This document shows positions 28,709 to 39,234 of a DNA stretch of 64,000 nt, piece by piece. Numbering within the stretch: position 1 is the first letter of the stretch; each line of letters begins with the position of its first letter. Where the stretch lies: positions 4,843,001 to 4,907,000 of the forward strand of contig NC_020829.1 in assembly GCF_000349845.1 (NCBI RefSeq). The letters run 5' to 3'. The notes beneath the pieces were generated by a model that had not been told where the DNA came from, made no database searches, and worked only from the letters and a program-made list of their open reading frames with translations. The position numbers and the translations under genes were made by a program. Source of the stretch: Pseudomonas sp. ATCC 13867. GTDB lineage: Bacteria > Pseudomonadota > Gammaproteobacteria > Pseudomonadales > Pseudomonadaceae.

Positions 28709-28822
28709 CCCCTCACCCCGGCCCTCTCCCGGAGGGAGAGGGAGAAAAGCAGCCCGCTGCAGCGGGATAGTTCAGCGCGCCGATCAGCCCCCTCTCCCCT
28801 TGGGAGAGGGTTGGGGTGAGGG
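28709..28822. repeat. REP-like pair, family 2 (ureB-ureC junction)
   Basis: Same architecture as 21152-21267: two CCCTCTCCC palindromes bounded by CCTCACCCC and GGGGTGAGG. It interrupts the structural urease operon. Confidence 0.85.
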
Positions 28823-28856
28823 CAGCGCCAATGCACGGATCGATCAGGGAGCCCCG

Positions 28857-30557
<1,701 letters not shown>

Positions 30558-30680
30558 GGCAGGCTCCTCCGTGCTCGGCCACGGCGCAACGAGAGCAGGG
30601 GTGGACGGATCGAGGTCGAACAGGCCGACGGTAGCGTGCTGGTGCCGCTGAGACCGACCGCGCCGACGTCCGGAAACAGA

Positions 30681-30706
30681 AAACGGCGCTGTCGGGCGCC
30701 GCTTTC
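30681..30706. terminator. Hairpin between ureC and the DksA-like gene
   Basis: AAACGGCGC pairs with GCGCCG-CTTT around a six-base loop. It lies in the 168-base convergent gap and could end either transcript. I see no gene in the rest of the gap. Confidence 0.5.
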
Positions 30707-30725
30707 ATAATCGGACCGAGGCATT

Positions 30726-30992
30726 TCAGCGCAACTGGCTGTCCTTGCTGCCGCGTCGGTTGTAACCGGAATAGGCCGCCTGCTCCTTGTCATGCTCGGC
30801 CTGGCAGTTCACGCACAGGCGCACGCCGGGGATAGCCTTGCGCCGCGCCTCGGGGATCGGCGCATCGCATTCCTCGCAATGGGTCAGGCTCTCGCCCTTG
30901 GGCAACTGGTTGCGCGCCCGTGCGATGGCGTCCTCGATGGTGCTGTCGATCTGCTCCTGAACCGCTCCGTCGTTTGCCCAGCCGCTGGCCAT
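30726..30992 (-). CDS. DksA/TraR family C4 zinc-finger protein
   Basis: 88 residues with the C4 zinc finger C-E-E-C-D-A-P-I-P near residue 40 and CVNC near residue 62, including the DksA/TraR block IPEARRKAIPGVRLCVNCQ. It lacks the long coiled coil of DksA, resembling TraR-type short proteins; RNA polymerase binding is possible but unproven. The start at 30992 is supported by GGAGG six bases upstream. Confidence 0.88.
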   Translation of the reverse strand: MASGWANDGAVQEQIDSTIEDAIARARNQLPKGESLTHCEECDAPIPEARRKAIPGVRLCVNCQAEHDKEQAAYSGYNRRGSKDSQLR

Positions 30993-31172
30993 GGCGACCT
31001 CCGTCGATTGATCACTATTCATACAGATATGAAGGGTGTCTGAGGCAATTGCAAGGGGTCGTCGTCCTGAGGCGAAACGGCGCATTACACCAGCATTATC
31101 GGACTCATCTTACAGGCAGAGCGGAGCATGAAACCGAGAATGACGCCCTCCACGTCATCCAAGGAACCCATC

Positions 31173-31832
31173 ATGCGATTCGTTTACGCGCTGTTCGCCG
31201 GTCTGATGCTGACGGGAGCGCTGCCCGGCCTCGTATCCGCTGCCGAGGCCAGCGCCCGTCAGACCGATCCGCTGTTGCAGGATATCGAGCGCTATCTGCT
31301 GCTCTACGCGGCCACCGGCGATGATCGCTTCCTGACTCGGCTGGACAGCCTTGGCGTGGTGTTCGAAAGCCAGCTCGGCGAGCAGAAGCAAGCCAGGACG
31401 CTGAAGGACATCTGGCAATTGCATCAGCAGACGCTGAGCAAGGTGCGCGATGCTCACACCAAGAAGGACGTCGATCTGAAAGAAGCATTGCAGCAGACCC
31501 AGGAGGTCGCCGATCTGTTCGACAGCTTCCTGGAGAGTTCCTCGGACAGCGTACCGTCGATGCGCGGAGAACTGCGCGAACTGGCGCTGCTGGAAGCCCG
31601 GAAGGCCAACCGCAAGTTACTGGGTGAGCCGTCCGCGACGCAGAGCGAGCGCATCGAAGCGCTGTGTGCAAGCCTGCAGTCCCGCCTTGAGGCCTTGCCG
31701 GACAATCCCGCGCGCGACAGCCTGATGGCGCACTGGACATTCCTGCGCAAGAGCCAGGCGGCCGGTGGCACCCTGCTCTACCCGTTCAACGCGCAGATCG
31801 AGTACCTCAGCAGCCATATCCCCCAAAGCTGA
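31173..31832 (+). CDS. Exported protein of unknown function
   Basis: 219 residues. A clear Sec signal peptide (MRFVYALFAGLMLTGALPGLV then SA-AEA) is followed by a mostly helical, charged protein with no Cys and no domain I recognise. AAGGA lies eight bases before ATG 31173, which is therefore preferred to an upstream in-frame ATG. It is convergent with the oxaloacetate decarboxylase-like gene 19 bases away. I cannot name a function. Confidence 0.75.
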   Translation: MRFVYALFAGLMLTGALPGLVSAAEASARQTDPLLQDIERYLLLYAATGDDRFLTRLDSLGVVFESQLGEQKQARTLKDIWQLHQQTLSKVRDAHTKKDVDLKEALQQTQEVADLFDSFLESSSDSVPSMRGELRELALLEARKANRKLLGEPSATQSERIEALCASLQSRLEALPDNPARDSLMAHWTFLRKSQAAGGTLLYPFNAQIEYLSSHIPQS

Positions 31833-31851
31833 GTGGGGCACGGAAGCAGTC

Positions 31852-32715
31852 TTACTCCTTCACTTCCATGTATTCCCGTGCCCAGATCTGGTACTCCTCG
31901 GGCAGGGTGTATTTCTTCGCCAGCTCCGACGCGGTGAGATCGGAGGCGTGCACGCCGCGCTGCTCGCGCAGGCAGTCGTAGGTCGCCTTGATCGCCGCGA
32001 AGTAGGCGGCGTGGCCGTCCACCACGATACGCACGCCCAATTCCGCCAGGCGCTGGTCATCGCGCAGCGCCGGGTTGCCGTAGGACACCAGCATCAGCGG
32101 CACGGAGAGGTGGCGGGAGATCGCCTCCAGGTGGTCGAAGTCGCGGATACCGACCATGCAGATGCCGTCGGCGCCGGCGGCCTGGTAGGCCAGGGTGCGG
32201 CGGATCACGTCGTCCACTTCCAGCACTTCGGCGTTGGTGCGGGCGATGATCGCCATGTCTTCGTCGATGCGCGCCTCGATGGCCGCTCGGATCTTGCCCA
32301 CGCCTTCTTCCACGCTGATCAGGTCGGTGGACTTGCGGCCGAACTGCGCCGGCAGCAGGGTGTCCTCGATGGTCAGCGCGGCCACGCCGGCGCGTTCCAG
32401 CTCGACCACGGTGCGCATGGTGTTCAGCGCGTTGCCGTAGCCGTGGTCGGCGTCGGCGAGCACCGGCAGGCGAGCCACACGGCCGATGCGGGTGGCCTGC
32501 TCGACGAACTCGCTGAGGGTGATCAGGGCGAAGTCCGGCGCCGCCAGAACTTGTAGTGAAGCTACAGAACCACCCAGGATACCTACCTCGAACCCCAGGT
32601 CCGCGGCGATGCGCGCCGACATCGGATCGAACACCGAGGCGGTGTGGTAGCAGGAGGAGGAAGTCAGTAAGGCGCGAAATTCCTTGCGCAATTCGTGAAA
32701 GGAGGCTCTGTGCAT
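31852..32715 (-). CDS. Oxaloacetate decarboxylase-like enzyme (PEP mutase/isocitrate lyase superfamily)
   Basis: 287 residues, matching in content and position PAO1 PA4872, which was characterised as an oxaloacetate decarboxylase of this superfamily. Barrel landmarks are [16 protein letters not shown], the metal-binding ADADHGYGN and IEDTLLP. The K-K-C-G-H loop of isocitrate and methylisocitrate lyases is absent. The ATG at 32715 is chosen because the codon four positions upstream is only a TTG. Confidence 0.87.
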   Translation of the reverse strand: MHRASFHELRKEFRALLTSSSCYHTASVFDPMSARIAADLGFEVGILGGSVASLQVLAAPDFALITLSEFVEQATRIGRVARLPVLADADHGYGNALNTMRTVVELERAGVAALTIEDTLLPAQFGRKSTDLISVEEGVGKIRAAIEARIDEDMAIIARTNAEVLEVDDVIRRTLAYQAAGADGICMVGIRDFDHLEAISRHLSVPLMLVSYGNPALRDDQRLAELGVRIVVDGHAAYFAAIKATYDCLREQRGVHASDLTASELAKKYTLPEEYQIWAREYMEVKE

Positions 32716-32922
32716 GGTGGGGTCCAACGGCTTATACGGGGTGGGAAAGAAAAATCAGTGGGCAAAAACTCTTGTAGGAAAACTACAGGAACGCAATGTA
32801 GCAAAACTACAAGCTACTCCCCAAGCCCTCTTTGCCACCACCGCTTCCCGACAGATACCCTGGCTTTCCCCACACGCTCGCGTAAACTGCGCGGCCGTTT
32901 TTTCTCCGGACACCCGCGCACC

Positions 32923-34188
32923 ATGTTCCAGACCACTGAAGCCCGCGCCCTGGGCATCGACTTCGGCACCTCCAACTCCACCGTCGGCTGGTGGCGTCCG
33001 GGCACGGAACCGCTGATCACCCTGGAAGACGACAAGATCACCCTGCCCTCGGTGATCTTCTTCAACGTCGAGGAGCGTCGCCCGGTGTACGGCCGCCTGG
33101 CCCTGCACGAGTACCTGGAAGGCTACGAAGGCCGCCTGATGCGCTCGCTGAAAAGCCTGCTGGGCTCCTCGCTGCTGAAAAGCGAGACCACCGTGCTGGG
33201 CAGTGCCATGCCGTTCAAGGACCTGCTGGGGCTGTTCATCGGCGAGCTGAAGAAACGTGCCGAGGCCGTCGCCGGCCGCGAGTTCGACGCCGTGGTGCTG
33301 GGCCGTCCGGTGTTCTTCGTCGACGACGATCCCAAGGCCGACCAGGAAGCCCAGGACACCCTGGTGGCCGTGGCGCACAAGCTCGGCTTCAAGGAGGTCT
33401 CCTTCCAGTACGAACCGCTGGCCGCGGCCTTCGACTACGAGCGCGGCATCCAGCGCGAAGAACTGGTGCTGATCGTCGACATCGGCGGCGGTACTTCCGA
33501 CTTCTCGCTGGTGCGCCTGTCGCCGGAGCGCCGTGAAGTGGCCGACCGCCACGGCGACATCCTCGCCACCGGCGGCGTGCACATCGGCGGCACCGACTTC
33601 GACAAGCAGTTGAGCATCCAGGGCGTAATGCCGCTGTTCGGCTACGGCAGCCGGATGAAGAGCGACGCCTTCATGCCGACCAGCTACCACCTCAACCTCG
33701 CCACCTGGCACACCATCAACGCGGTATATGCGCAGAAGTCCCAGCTGGCGCTGCAGAACATGCGCTACGACATCGTCGACGCCACCGGCATCGACCGCCT
33801 GTTCAAGCTCATCGAGCAGCGCGCCGGCCACTGGCTGGCGATGCAGGTGGAAGCCAGCAAGATCGAACTGTCCGACGCCGATCGCCGCGATATCGACCTC
33901 GCGCGCGTCGAGGCCGGCCTGGTCGCCGAGCTGAGCCGCGAGCTGTTCGAAGGCGCCATCGGCCCACTGCTGGAGCGCGTGCGCGGCAGCATCGGCGAAC
34001 TGCTCAACTCCGCCGACGTGGAGCCGGCGCGGGTCGACAGCGTGTTCTTCACCGGCGGCTCGTCCGGCGTACCGGCGCTGCGCCAGAGCGTGGCGGCGAT
34101 GCTGCCCAACGCCCGGCACGTGGACGGCGACCGCTTCGGCGGCATCGGCAGCGGCCTGGCCATCGAAGCGAAGAAGCGCTACGGCTGA
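32923..34188 (+). CDS. Hsp70-family ATPase, YegD-like
   Basis: 421 residues covering only the actin-like ATPase fold of Hsp70: phosphate-1 loop GIDFGTSNSTVGWW, phosphate-2 loop LIVDIGGGTSDFSL and adenosine motif FFTGGSSGVPALR. The C-terminal substrate-binding domain of DnaK is missing, as in E. coli YegD. The role is unknown. The ATG at 32923 places the nucleotide loop at the usual distance from the N-terminus. Confidence 0.92.
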   Translation: MFQTTEARALGIDFGTSNSTVGWWRPGTEPLITLEDDKITLPSVIFFNVEERRPVYGRLALHEYLEGYEGRLMRSLKSLLGSSLLKSETTVLGSAMPFKDLLGLFIGELKKRAEAVAGREFDAVVLGRPVFFVDDDPKADQEAQDTLVAVAHKLGFKEVSFQYEPLAAAFDYERGIQREELVLIVDIGGGTSDFSLVRLSPERREVADRHGDILATGGVHIGGTDFDKQLSIQGVMPLFGYGSRMKSDAFMPTSYHLNLATWHTINAVYAQKSQLALQNMRYDIVDATGIDRLFKLIEQRAGHWLAMQVEASKIELSDADRRDIDLARVEAGLVAELSRELFEGAIGPLLERVRGSIGELLNSADVEPARVDSVFFTGGSSGVPALRQSVAAMLPNARHVDGDRFGGIGSGLAIEAKKRYG

Positions 34189-34322
34189 GCAGCGCTGCCC
34201 CGGCGGCCCCTCGCCCCGGGGCCGTCGCCGCCCCCGCCGTGCGCGGATTGCGCCGGAGCGCACTGACGCCCGTCCCGCCTTGCGCTAGCGTTGAGAATCA
34301 TCCCCTCACGCTGGAAGCCGCC

Positions 34323-34541
34323 ATGTCACTCCTCCGTCTCGCCATCCTCGTCAGCCTGCCGTGTGCGCTCGCCGCCTGCGGCCTGGGCGAAACGGCCGCC
34401 ACCGCAACCACCGCGGCCAGCCTGCAAGCCCAGCGGGCGCAACAGGCCCAGCAGCAGATGCAACAGATCCAACAGCAGATCGACCAGGCCAATGTGCAGA
34501 ACCAGCAACGCCTGGACGATGCGCTGAAAGACGCGCAATAG
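34323..34541 (+). CDS. Small Gln-rich lipoprotein
   Basis: 72 residues. A type II signal peptide ends in lipobox L-A-A-C (Cys19), followed by a short mature part that is almost entirely helical with many Gln (QQAQQQMQQIQQQIDQ), likely a coiled coil anchored to the membrane. Function unknown. Promoter space of 134 bases precedes it. Confidence 0.75.
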   Translation: MSLLRLAILVSLPCALAACGLGETAATATTAASLQAQRAQQAQQQMQQIQQQIDQANVQNQQRLDDALKDAQ

Positions 34542-34633
34542 CGCAGATTTCTCGAACTCCCCGGCCGCGTTGCCGCTCCAAGTTGTGCAAGTGTGTCGCT
34601 CACACCAAGCCGCTTCGAACCCAGGAGAGCCCT

Positions 34634-34978
34634 ATGGACAAACGATCACTGCTGGCATTGCTCGTACTGGCGTCATTGGCGGGCTGCGCCTCCACCAGGG
34701 TGCAGAACCCGGTCAACTACATCACCTTCCGCGACGAGCCGCTGGTCCGCAATGTCGACAAAGGCATGACCGGGGAACAGGTGCTGCGCATCGGCGGGCC
34801 ACCCTCGGCCACGCAGAAGCGCCTGATGAATCCCGGTAGCTGCAACAGCTACATCCTCAGCAAGGATGGCCAGCAGCAGCCCTTCTACGTCAGCTTCGAC
34901 GGCAGCGGCAAGGTCGATGGCTCGGGCTTCATGAGCTGTTCCGAACTGGACCGCCACGAGCGCGACTACCAGCCCTGA
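34634..34978 (+). CDS. osmE: Osmotically inducible lipoprotein OsmE
   Basis: 114 residues. Lipobox L-A-G-C (Cys18), then the SmpA/OmlA-type fold with GMTGEQVLRIGGPPSATQ. It is similar in length and motif to E. coli OsmE and placed like PAO1 PA4876. AGGAG lies nine bases before ATG 34634. It ends against a strong hairpin. Confidence 0.88.
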   Translation: MDKRSLLALLVLASLAGCASTRVQNPVNYITFRDEPLVRNVDKGMTGEQVLRIGGPPSATQKRLMNPGSCNSYILSKDGQQQPFYVSFDGSGKVDGSGFMSCSELDRHERDYQP

Positions 34979-34982
34979 GCCC

Positions 34983-35013
34983 ACGGCCCTCGTCCCTTCC
35001 GGACGAGGGCCGT
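34983..35013. terminator. Perfect 13-base hairpin between convergent genes
   Basis: ACGGCCCTCGTCC and GGACGAGGGCCGT flank a five-base loop. It lies between osmE (plus) and the convergent gene ending at 35024, so it can serve as a bidirectional terminator. Confidence 0.8.
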
Positions 35014-35023
35014 CTCCCGCCGC

Positions 35024-35407
35024 TCAGCGCAGCGCCTCGATCAGTTCATCCTTGCGCATGCGCCAGCGCCCGCGGATGCCCTTGCGCCCGGCCCGCTCGA
35101 GCAACTGCTCGCGGGTCAGCTCCGCCAGGGGTGCCAGGCTCCGCCCGCCGGGCTTGGGCGATGTGCCCTTGCGGGCCTTGGCCGCGCGCCGTGCCGAGGC
35201 GCTGCGGGCCATGCCCTTGGCCTCTTCGCTCTTGCGTTGAGCGCCGCCACCCTTGCGTTCGCCGCCGCCGGACTGGCGATTGACCGTGGCCCAGGCCAGC
35301 GCCTCGGCTTCCTCGCGGCTCATTCCCAGGTGCCGGTAGCTCTCTTCGATATGCGCTGCCTTGCGCTTCTGGCGGGCGCTGTACAGGCTCTTGTCTCCAC
35401 GGGGCAT
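35024..35407 (-). CDS. Basic protein with C-terminal Rho-N/SAP-like motif
   Basis: 127 residues, strongly basic. The N-terminal MPRGDKSLYSARQKRKAAHIEES part and a Lys/Arg/Ala-rich middle lead to LTREQLLERAGRKGIRGRWRMRKDELIEAL (landmark RMRKDELIEAL), which resembles the helix-extended-helix nucleic acid binding motif of Rho-N or SAP domains. Related proteins are often labelled plasmid stabilization protein without proof. AAGGAG lies nine bases before the start at 35407. Confidence 0.75.
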   Translation of the reverse strand: MPRGDKSLYSARQKRKAAHIEESYRHLGMSREEAEALAWATVNRQSGGGERKGGGAQRKSEEAKGMARSASARRAAKARKGTSPKPGGRSLAPLAELTREQLLERAGRKGIRGRWRMRKDELIEALR

Positions 35408-35518
35408 GACATTCTCCTTGCTCGAAGGTCTACCGGGAGTGGACCGGCCCCGCGTTGAAATATTCACTCCGATGTGCCGCCGTCTATCATGCGAACACCC
35501 AGCCAGGAGCCCCACACC

Positions 35519-35974
35519 ATGAAACACCGGATCATCGAACTGCCCGCCTTCACCGTGGTGGGCCTGGAGTATCGGGGCAACGCCCCCGGCGACAGCATCG
35601 GCCAGCTCTGGCAGCGCTTCCTGCCGCGCGAGCACGAAATCGGCGCCAGCGCCCGGGACAAGAACGCCTATGGCGTCTGCACCCAGCTGCCGGGCGGCGA
35701 GTTCCACTACATCGCGGCGCTGCCGGTGGAGGCCGACGCCGCGGTGCCCGACGGCATGCTGAAGTTCGAGGTGCCGGCGCAGAAATACGCCGTATTCACC
35801 CACATCGGCCCGGTACAGGGGATCGCCGACAGCTTCCAGGCCATCTATTCCAGTCTGCTCGCCCGCGCCGGTCTCACGCCGCGCAAGGGGATCGACCTGG
35901 AACGCTACACCGAACGCTTCCTCGGCCCGGAGAATCCGGCCTCGGAAACCGACCTGTACATTCCGGTCTATTGA
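35519..35974 (+). CDS. Stand-alone GyrI-like effector-binding domain protein
   Basis: 151 residues comprising only the GyrI-like/AraC effector-binding fold (ELPAFTVVGLEYRGN near the N-terminus, YAVFTHIGPVQGI, and the end ETDLYIPVY). It has no DNA-binding domain. Such proteins bind small hydrophobic ligands or DNA gyrase; which applies here is unknown. AGGAG lies before ATG 35519. The stop is 24 bases from the convergent asmA-like gene. Confidence 0.85.
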   Translation: MKHRIIELPAFTVVGLEYRGNAPGDSIGQLWQRFLPREHEIGASARDKNAYGVCTQLPGGEFHYIAALPVEADAAVPDGMLKFEVPAQKYAVFTHIGPVQGIADSFQAIYSSLLARAGLTPRKGIDLERYTERFLGPENPASETDLYIPVY

Positions 35975-35998
35975 CCCAGGCTGCCGCCAGCCCCGCCT

Positions 35999-38083
35999 CT
36001 ATTTGCGCTTGCCCGGCGCCGGCGCCTTCGCCGGCTGCTTCATCTGCTGCAGCAGCGGCCCGCACTGGTTGTCGTCCTTCTGGCTGGGTGCCACCAGTGC
36101 CAGCAACGCGGCGGCCGGCGCCACCGCCACGCCCAGCGCGAGCATGCCCGCGCCGCGCAGTACCAGCGGCCCGCTGTGTACTCCGGCGCGGGGATTCTTG
36201 AAGGTGCCCTGGACGTAGAGCGGCGAGCGCAGCGAGAAGATGCGCAGACCCTTGCTCTCGGGAATCACGTCCAGGTCCAGCTGCTCGGTGGCGAAGTTGG
36301 CGGTGCCCTGCACGTTGATGATGGCGTTCTCGGTGTCGAACACGAACACCCGTGGCTGCGCCAGGCCCCGGGTGATGCCGACATCGGCGGCGGCGCAGTT
36401 GATCTTCACCTCGTCATCGCCGAACAGCTTGGCCACCACGTAGTTACCCAGGTTCAGGCCGGCGATCTCCATCAGCCCCTTGCTGATCCGCCCATCGTTG
36501 ATCAGCAGTTTCATCTGCCCGTTGGCGCCGCCGAGGATGCTCGCCACCGAGTTGCCGGTGCCGCTGAGCGCGGCGTCGCCGTTGAGCTCGCCGAAGCTGG
36601 TCTGCATTGGCGCGAAGCTGGGGAACAATTGCTTGAGCTTGAAGCCGCGCGCCTTCAGTTCCACCTGGCTCTGCATCGGCGTCTTGCCGCCGTCCAGGCG
36701 GATGTGTGCATCCAGCGCGCCACCCGCCACGCCGAAACGCAGCGGCTCCAGGGTCAGTTGGCCGTCGTTGAGCACCAGGTGGGTATAGAGGTCGCTGATC
36801 GGCAGCTTGTTGCTGTGCACGATGCGCTTGCCGGTGAACTCCACGTCGGCATCCATCGCGCGCCAGCGATCGGTGCGGAAGGCTTCCACCGGCAGCACCT
36901 TGTCCGGCGGCTGACGGCTGGCCTGGCCGCGCGCCTGCTTGTCCTTGTTCGAATCGGCACCGATCAGCGGGCCCAGGTCGACCATGCGCAACTGCTCGGA
37001 ACGCAGCTTGCCGGAGAGCTTGGGACGCGGCTGGCGATTGACGAACAACAGGCTGCCGTGGAGATCACTGCCGCCGACCTTGCCGTTGAAGTCCTCATAG
37101 TGGAAGGTCGCGCCGTCGGGGTCCTTCAGTTGCGCCGTGAGGCGGCCGTCGGTCTCGTAGGCCGGGGTATCGGGCAGGGTCACGCCGGTGAGCGGGAACA
37201 GGTTGGCCATGCTGCTGCCGGCCAGCTTCAGGCGCAGGTCGAGCGCGCCCAGGTTCAGCGGATCGGTCAGCCGGCCGACCACACTGGCGCGGGTGCTGCC
37301 GGCGGCGATATCCGCCTGCACCGGGAAGGGCTTGGCGGCGTCCTGCAACGCCAGCATGCCGCCCACCTTGCCGGCACCGTTCAAAGGCAGGCCCTTGTAC
37401 TCGCCCTTGAGCTTCCAGCCGAACACATAATCCTGGATATCCGCCGCGCCCGCCCCGGCCAGCGCCTTGCCGGCCAACTGACCGAAGGGCACCGGCTTGC
37501 CGAGGGGGTCCACCAGTAGCTCCAGACGGGTCCCGAGGCTCCGGTCATCGAGGGTGATGCGTCCCTTGTCGAAGCCGATCTCGCCGATCTCCAGCGTCCA
37601 GGACGACGGCTCGGGACTGGGCTCCGCCTCGCGCCTGGGCAGCTCGAAGGTCCAGGTGGCGCGGCCGTCGGCCAGGCGCAGCAGGTCCGCGCTGGGGCGT
37701 GTGAGGATGATCTGCGGGATCTTCACGGTCCGCCAGAGCAACGGCAATGGCGCCAGGCGGAACTCGACCTTTTCCAGGCTGGCGAACCGATCCTGGCTGT
37801 CCGGGCGGGTGGCCCAATCGGGATTGCCGAGCGTGATGTCGGCGGCGCTGAAATGCGGCCAGGGCACCCAGGCCCGCCAGCCGCCCTCTTCCGGCTCGGT
37901 ACGCCAGAGCACCTGCAAGTCGCCGTTGATGGCGAAGGAGCGCCCCAGTTCGGCGGACACCTTCTCGTTGATCATCGGCTTCACCTGGTTCCAATCGAAG
38001 GTGGCGATGAAGACCAGCAAGGCCGCGAAGAGCGCGACGAAGCCGGTGACGGTCCAAAGGCAGATTCGCTGGCCGCGCGTCAT
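35999..38083 (-). CDS. AsmA family protein
   Basis: 694 residues: an N-terminal membrane anchor (LWTVTGFVALFAALLVFIA) followed by AsmA repeats and a conserved C-terminal AsmA_2-type region. Such proteins form long beta-grooves in the periplasm and are linked to phospholipid transport and outer membrane homeostasis. GGGAG lies about 11 bases upstream of the start at 38083. Single-gene unit. Confidence 0.88.
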   Translation of the reverse strand: MTRGQRICLWTVTGFVALFAALLVFIATFDWNQVKPMINEKVSAELGRSFAINGDLQVLWRTEPEEGGWRAWVPWPHFSAADITLGNPDWATRPDSQDRFASLEKVEFRLAPLPLLWRTVKIPQIILTRPSADLLRLADGRATWTFELPRREAEPSPEPSSWTLEIGEIGFDKGRITLDDRSLGTRLELLVDPLGKPVPFGQLAGKALAGAGAADIQDYVFGWKLKGEYKGLPLNGAGKVGGMLALQDAAKPFPVQADIAAGSTRASVVGRLTDPLNLGALDLRLKLAGSSMANLFPLTGVTLPDTPAYETDGRLTAQLKDPDGATFHYEDFNGKVGGSDLHGSLLFVNRQPRPKLSGKLRSEQLRMVDLGPLIGADSNKDKQARGQASRQPPDKVLPVEAFRTDRWRAMDADVEFTGKRIVHSNKLPISDLYTHLVLNDGQLTLEPLRFGVAGGALDAHIRLDGGKTPMQSQVELKARGFKLKQLFPSFAPMQTSFGELNGDAALSGTGNSVASILGGANGQMKLLINDGRISKGLMEIAGLNLGNYVVAKLFGDDEVKINCAAADVGITRGLAQPRVFVFDTENAIINVQGTANFATEQLDLDVIPESKGLRIFSLRSPLYVQGTFKNPRAGVHSGPLVLRGAGMLALGVAVAPAAALLALVAPSQKDDNQCGPLLQQMKQPAKAPAPGKRK

Positions 38084-38628
38084 ACATGAACTCCCTGGTT
38101 GCCGCGTCGGTGGAAGGCCTGGCATCCCGGCGCCAGAGCCCGTGCATGGGGTGCGATGAAACCACGGTCGCCGGAGTCCGCCGTGTCGGCATTCTCCCTT
38201 GGTCCGTCAGTTTGGACCACCGTTGCCGGGGTAAATCTCCCGCAACAGGCGGTACAACGACCGACGCCGGCGTACGAAACGCCTCCTGCCAGGGAAGGAA
38301 AGCCTGCAAACCCCCTGGGACCTCTCGCCAGACTCCGCCGCTCCACAGCCCGCCGCTGAAACAGTGAAAGTGGCGTTCCAGAGCGATCCTGGGTAGCTTT
38401 TCGGGAAATATATCGATCAATTAAATATTAACGATTACACCGATAGCCTCCATCGAGGCCATTGATAGATGACAGATTTAATTATCAACTAATTGTTTTA
38501 AAAGGATAAATATAATAATCATCGACATCGATACAGACTATCTCCCCAGATCGTTTTCCAATCGACAATCCAGAACAGATACTGAGCCCGTGTCCAACGA
38601 ACTCCCCCACTCTTTCTGGAGCCGCATC
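38084..38628. other. 545-base intergenic region upstream of the first repeat-protein gene
   Basis: The part 38084-38395 is GC-rich, with short open frames on both strands that show no family resemblance; I see no gene. From about 38396 the sequence turns markedly AT-rich up to ~38520, unlike the surrounding DNA. The last ~115 bases hold the leader blocks shared with the second repeat-protein gene. Confidence 0.6.
38514..38571 (+). promoter_or_regulatory. Leader blocks of repeat gene 1, duplicated before repeat gene 2
   Basis: ATAATCATCGACATCG (38514-38529) and ATCGTTTTCCAATCGA (38550-38565, followed by a shared ATCC) recur before the second gene at 39447-39459 and 39482-39503. The second block starts 79 and 78 bases before the respective start codons. 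Position and conservation suggest a shared promoter or operator. Confidence 0.55.
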
Positions 38629-39234
38629 ATGAAACGCACCCTCGTACTTGGCCTTGCCCTCTCCGTACTTGCTGCCAATGCCGCTTTCGCCGGCGCCCAG
38701 CAAGAGTCCCCGGTCGTGAACGCCAGCCACGTTCAGATGCTGGTCCAGGACGGCGCCGAACGCACCCTGGATCAACAACAGAAACAACTGGACGCAGCCA
38801 AGGCCCGCATTGCCGAAAACGGCTCCAGCCAATCGATCGATCGTCTGCACAAGCAACTGGGCGTTGCCGAGAACGGCTCGAGCCAGACGGTCGACCGCCT
38901 GCACAAGGACATGAGCGTTGCCGAAAACGGCTCCAGCCAGACCATCGACCGCCTGCACAAGCAACTGGGCGTTGCCGAGAACGGTTCGAGCCAGACGGTC
39001 GACCGCCTGCACAAGGACATGAGCGTTGCCGAAAACGGCTCCAGCCAGACCATCGACCGTCTGCACAAGCAACTGGGCGTTGCCGAGAACGGTTCGAGCC
39101 AGTCGGTCGACCGTCTGCACAGGAACATGAGCGTTGCCGAAAACGGCTCCAGCCAGACCATCGACCGCCTGCACGGCAACATGGTCGCCGAATCCGGTGG
39201 CGATACCGTCTTCGACGCCCACCTCAAAGCCTGA
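38629..39234 (+). CDS. Secreted 18-residue 'DRLH' repeat protein (paralogue 1)
   Basis: Unrecognised family. 201 residues: Sec signal peptide with cleavage predicted after A-F-A (~22); a short linker containing one degenerate unit; seven full 18-residue units of the type VAENGSSQTIDRLHKQLG; then the tail AESGGDTVFDAHLKA. Units alternate between two forms, ending KQLG or KDMS, so the real period is 108 bases. No Cys. Each unit carries one His in DRLH and a likely N-G turn followed by a short amphipathic helix. CTGGAG lies before ATG 38629, and a hairpin terminator follows. Its neighbour at 39560 is a paralogue. Confidence 0.85.
   Translation: MKRTLVLGLALSVLAANAAFAGAQQESPVVNASHVQMLVQDGAERTLDQQQKQLDAAKARIAENGSSQSIDRLHKQLGVAENGSSQTVDRLHKDMSVAENGSSQTIDRLHKQLGVAENGSSQTVDRLHKDMSVAENGSSQTIDRLHKQLGVAENGSSQSVDRLHRNMSVAENGSSQTIDRLHGNMVAESGGDTVFDAHLKA
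38809..39186 (+). repeat. Seven tandem 54-base coding repeats
   Basis: Seven in-frame units of exactly 54 bases encode the 18-residue repeats. Units 2 and 4 and units 3 and 5 are nearly identical at the DNA level, pointing to recent expansion in 108-base steps. Confidence 0.92.

Noticed and set aside
38080..38367. Short open frames on both strands upstream of the AsmA and DRLH genes
   Set aside because: No Shine-Dalgarno, no family resemblance and Arg/Pro-rich composition typical of spurious frames; I also compared it by eye with common riboswitch cores and found no match.
38809..39186. CRISPR-like tandem repeats
   Set aside because: The 54-base units are contiguous, in frame and translated, with no spacers between them and no cas genes nearby.
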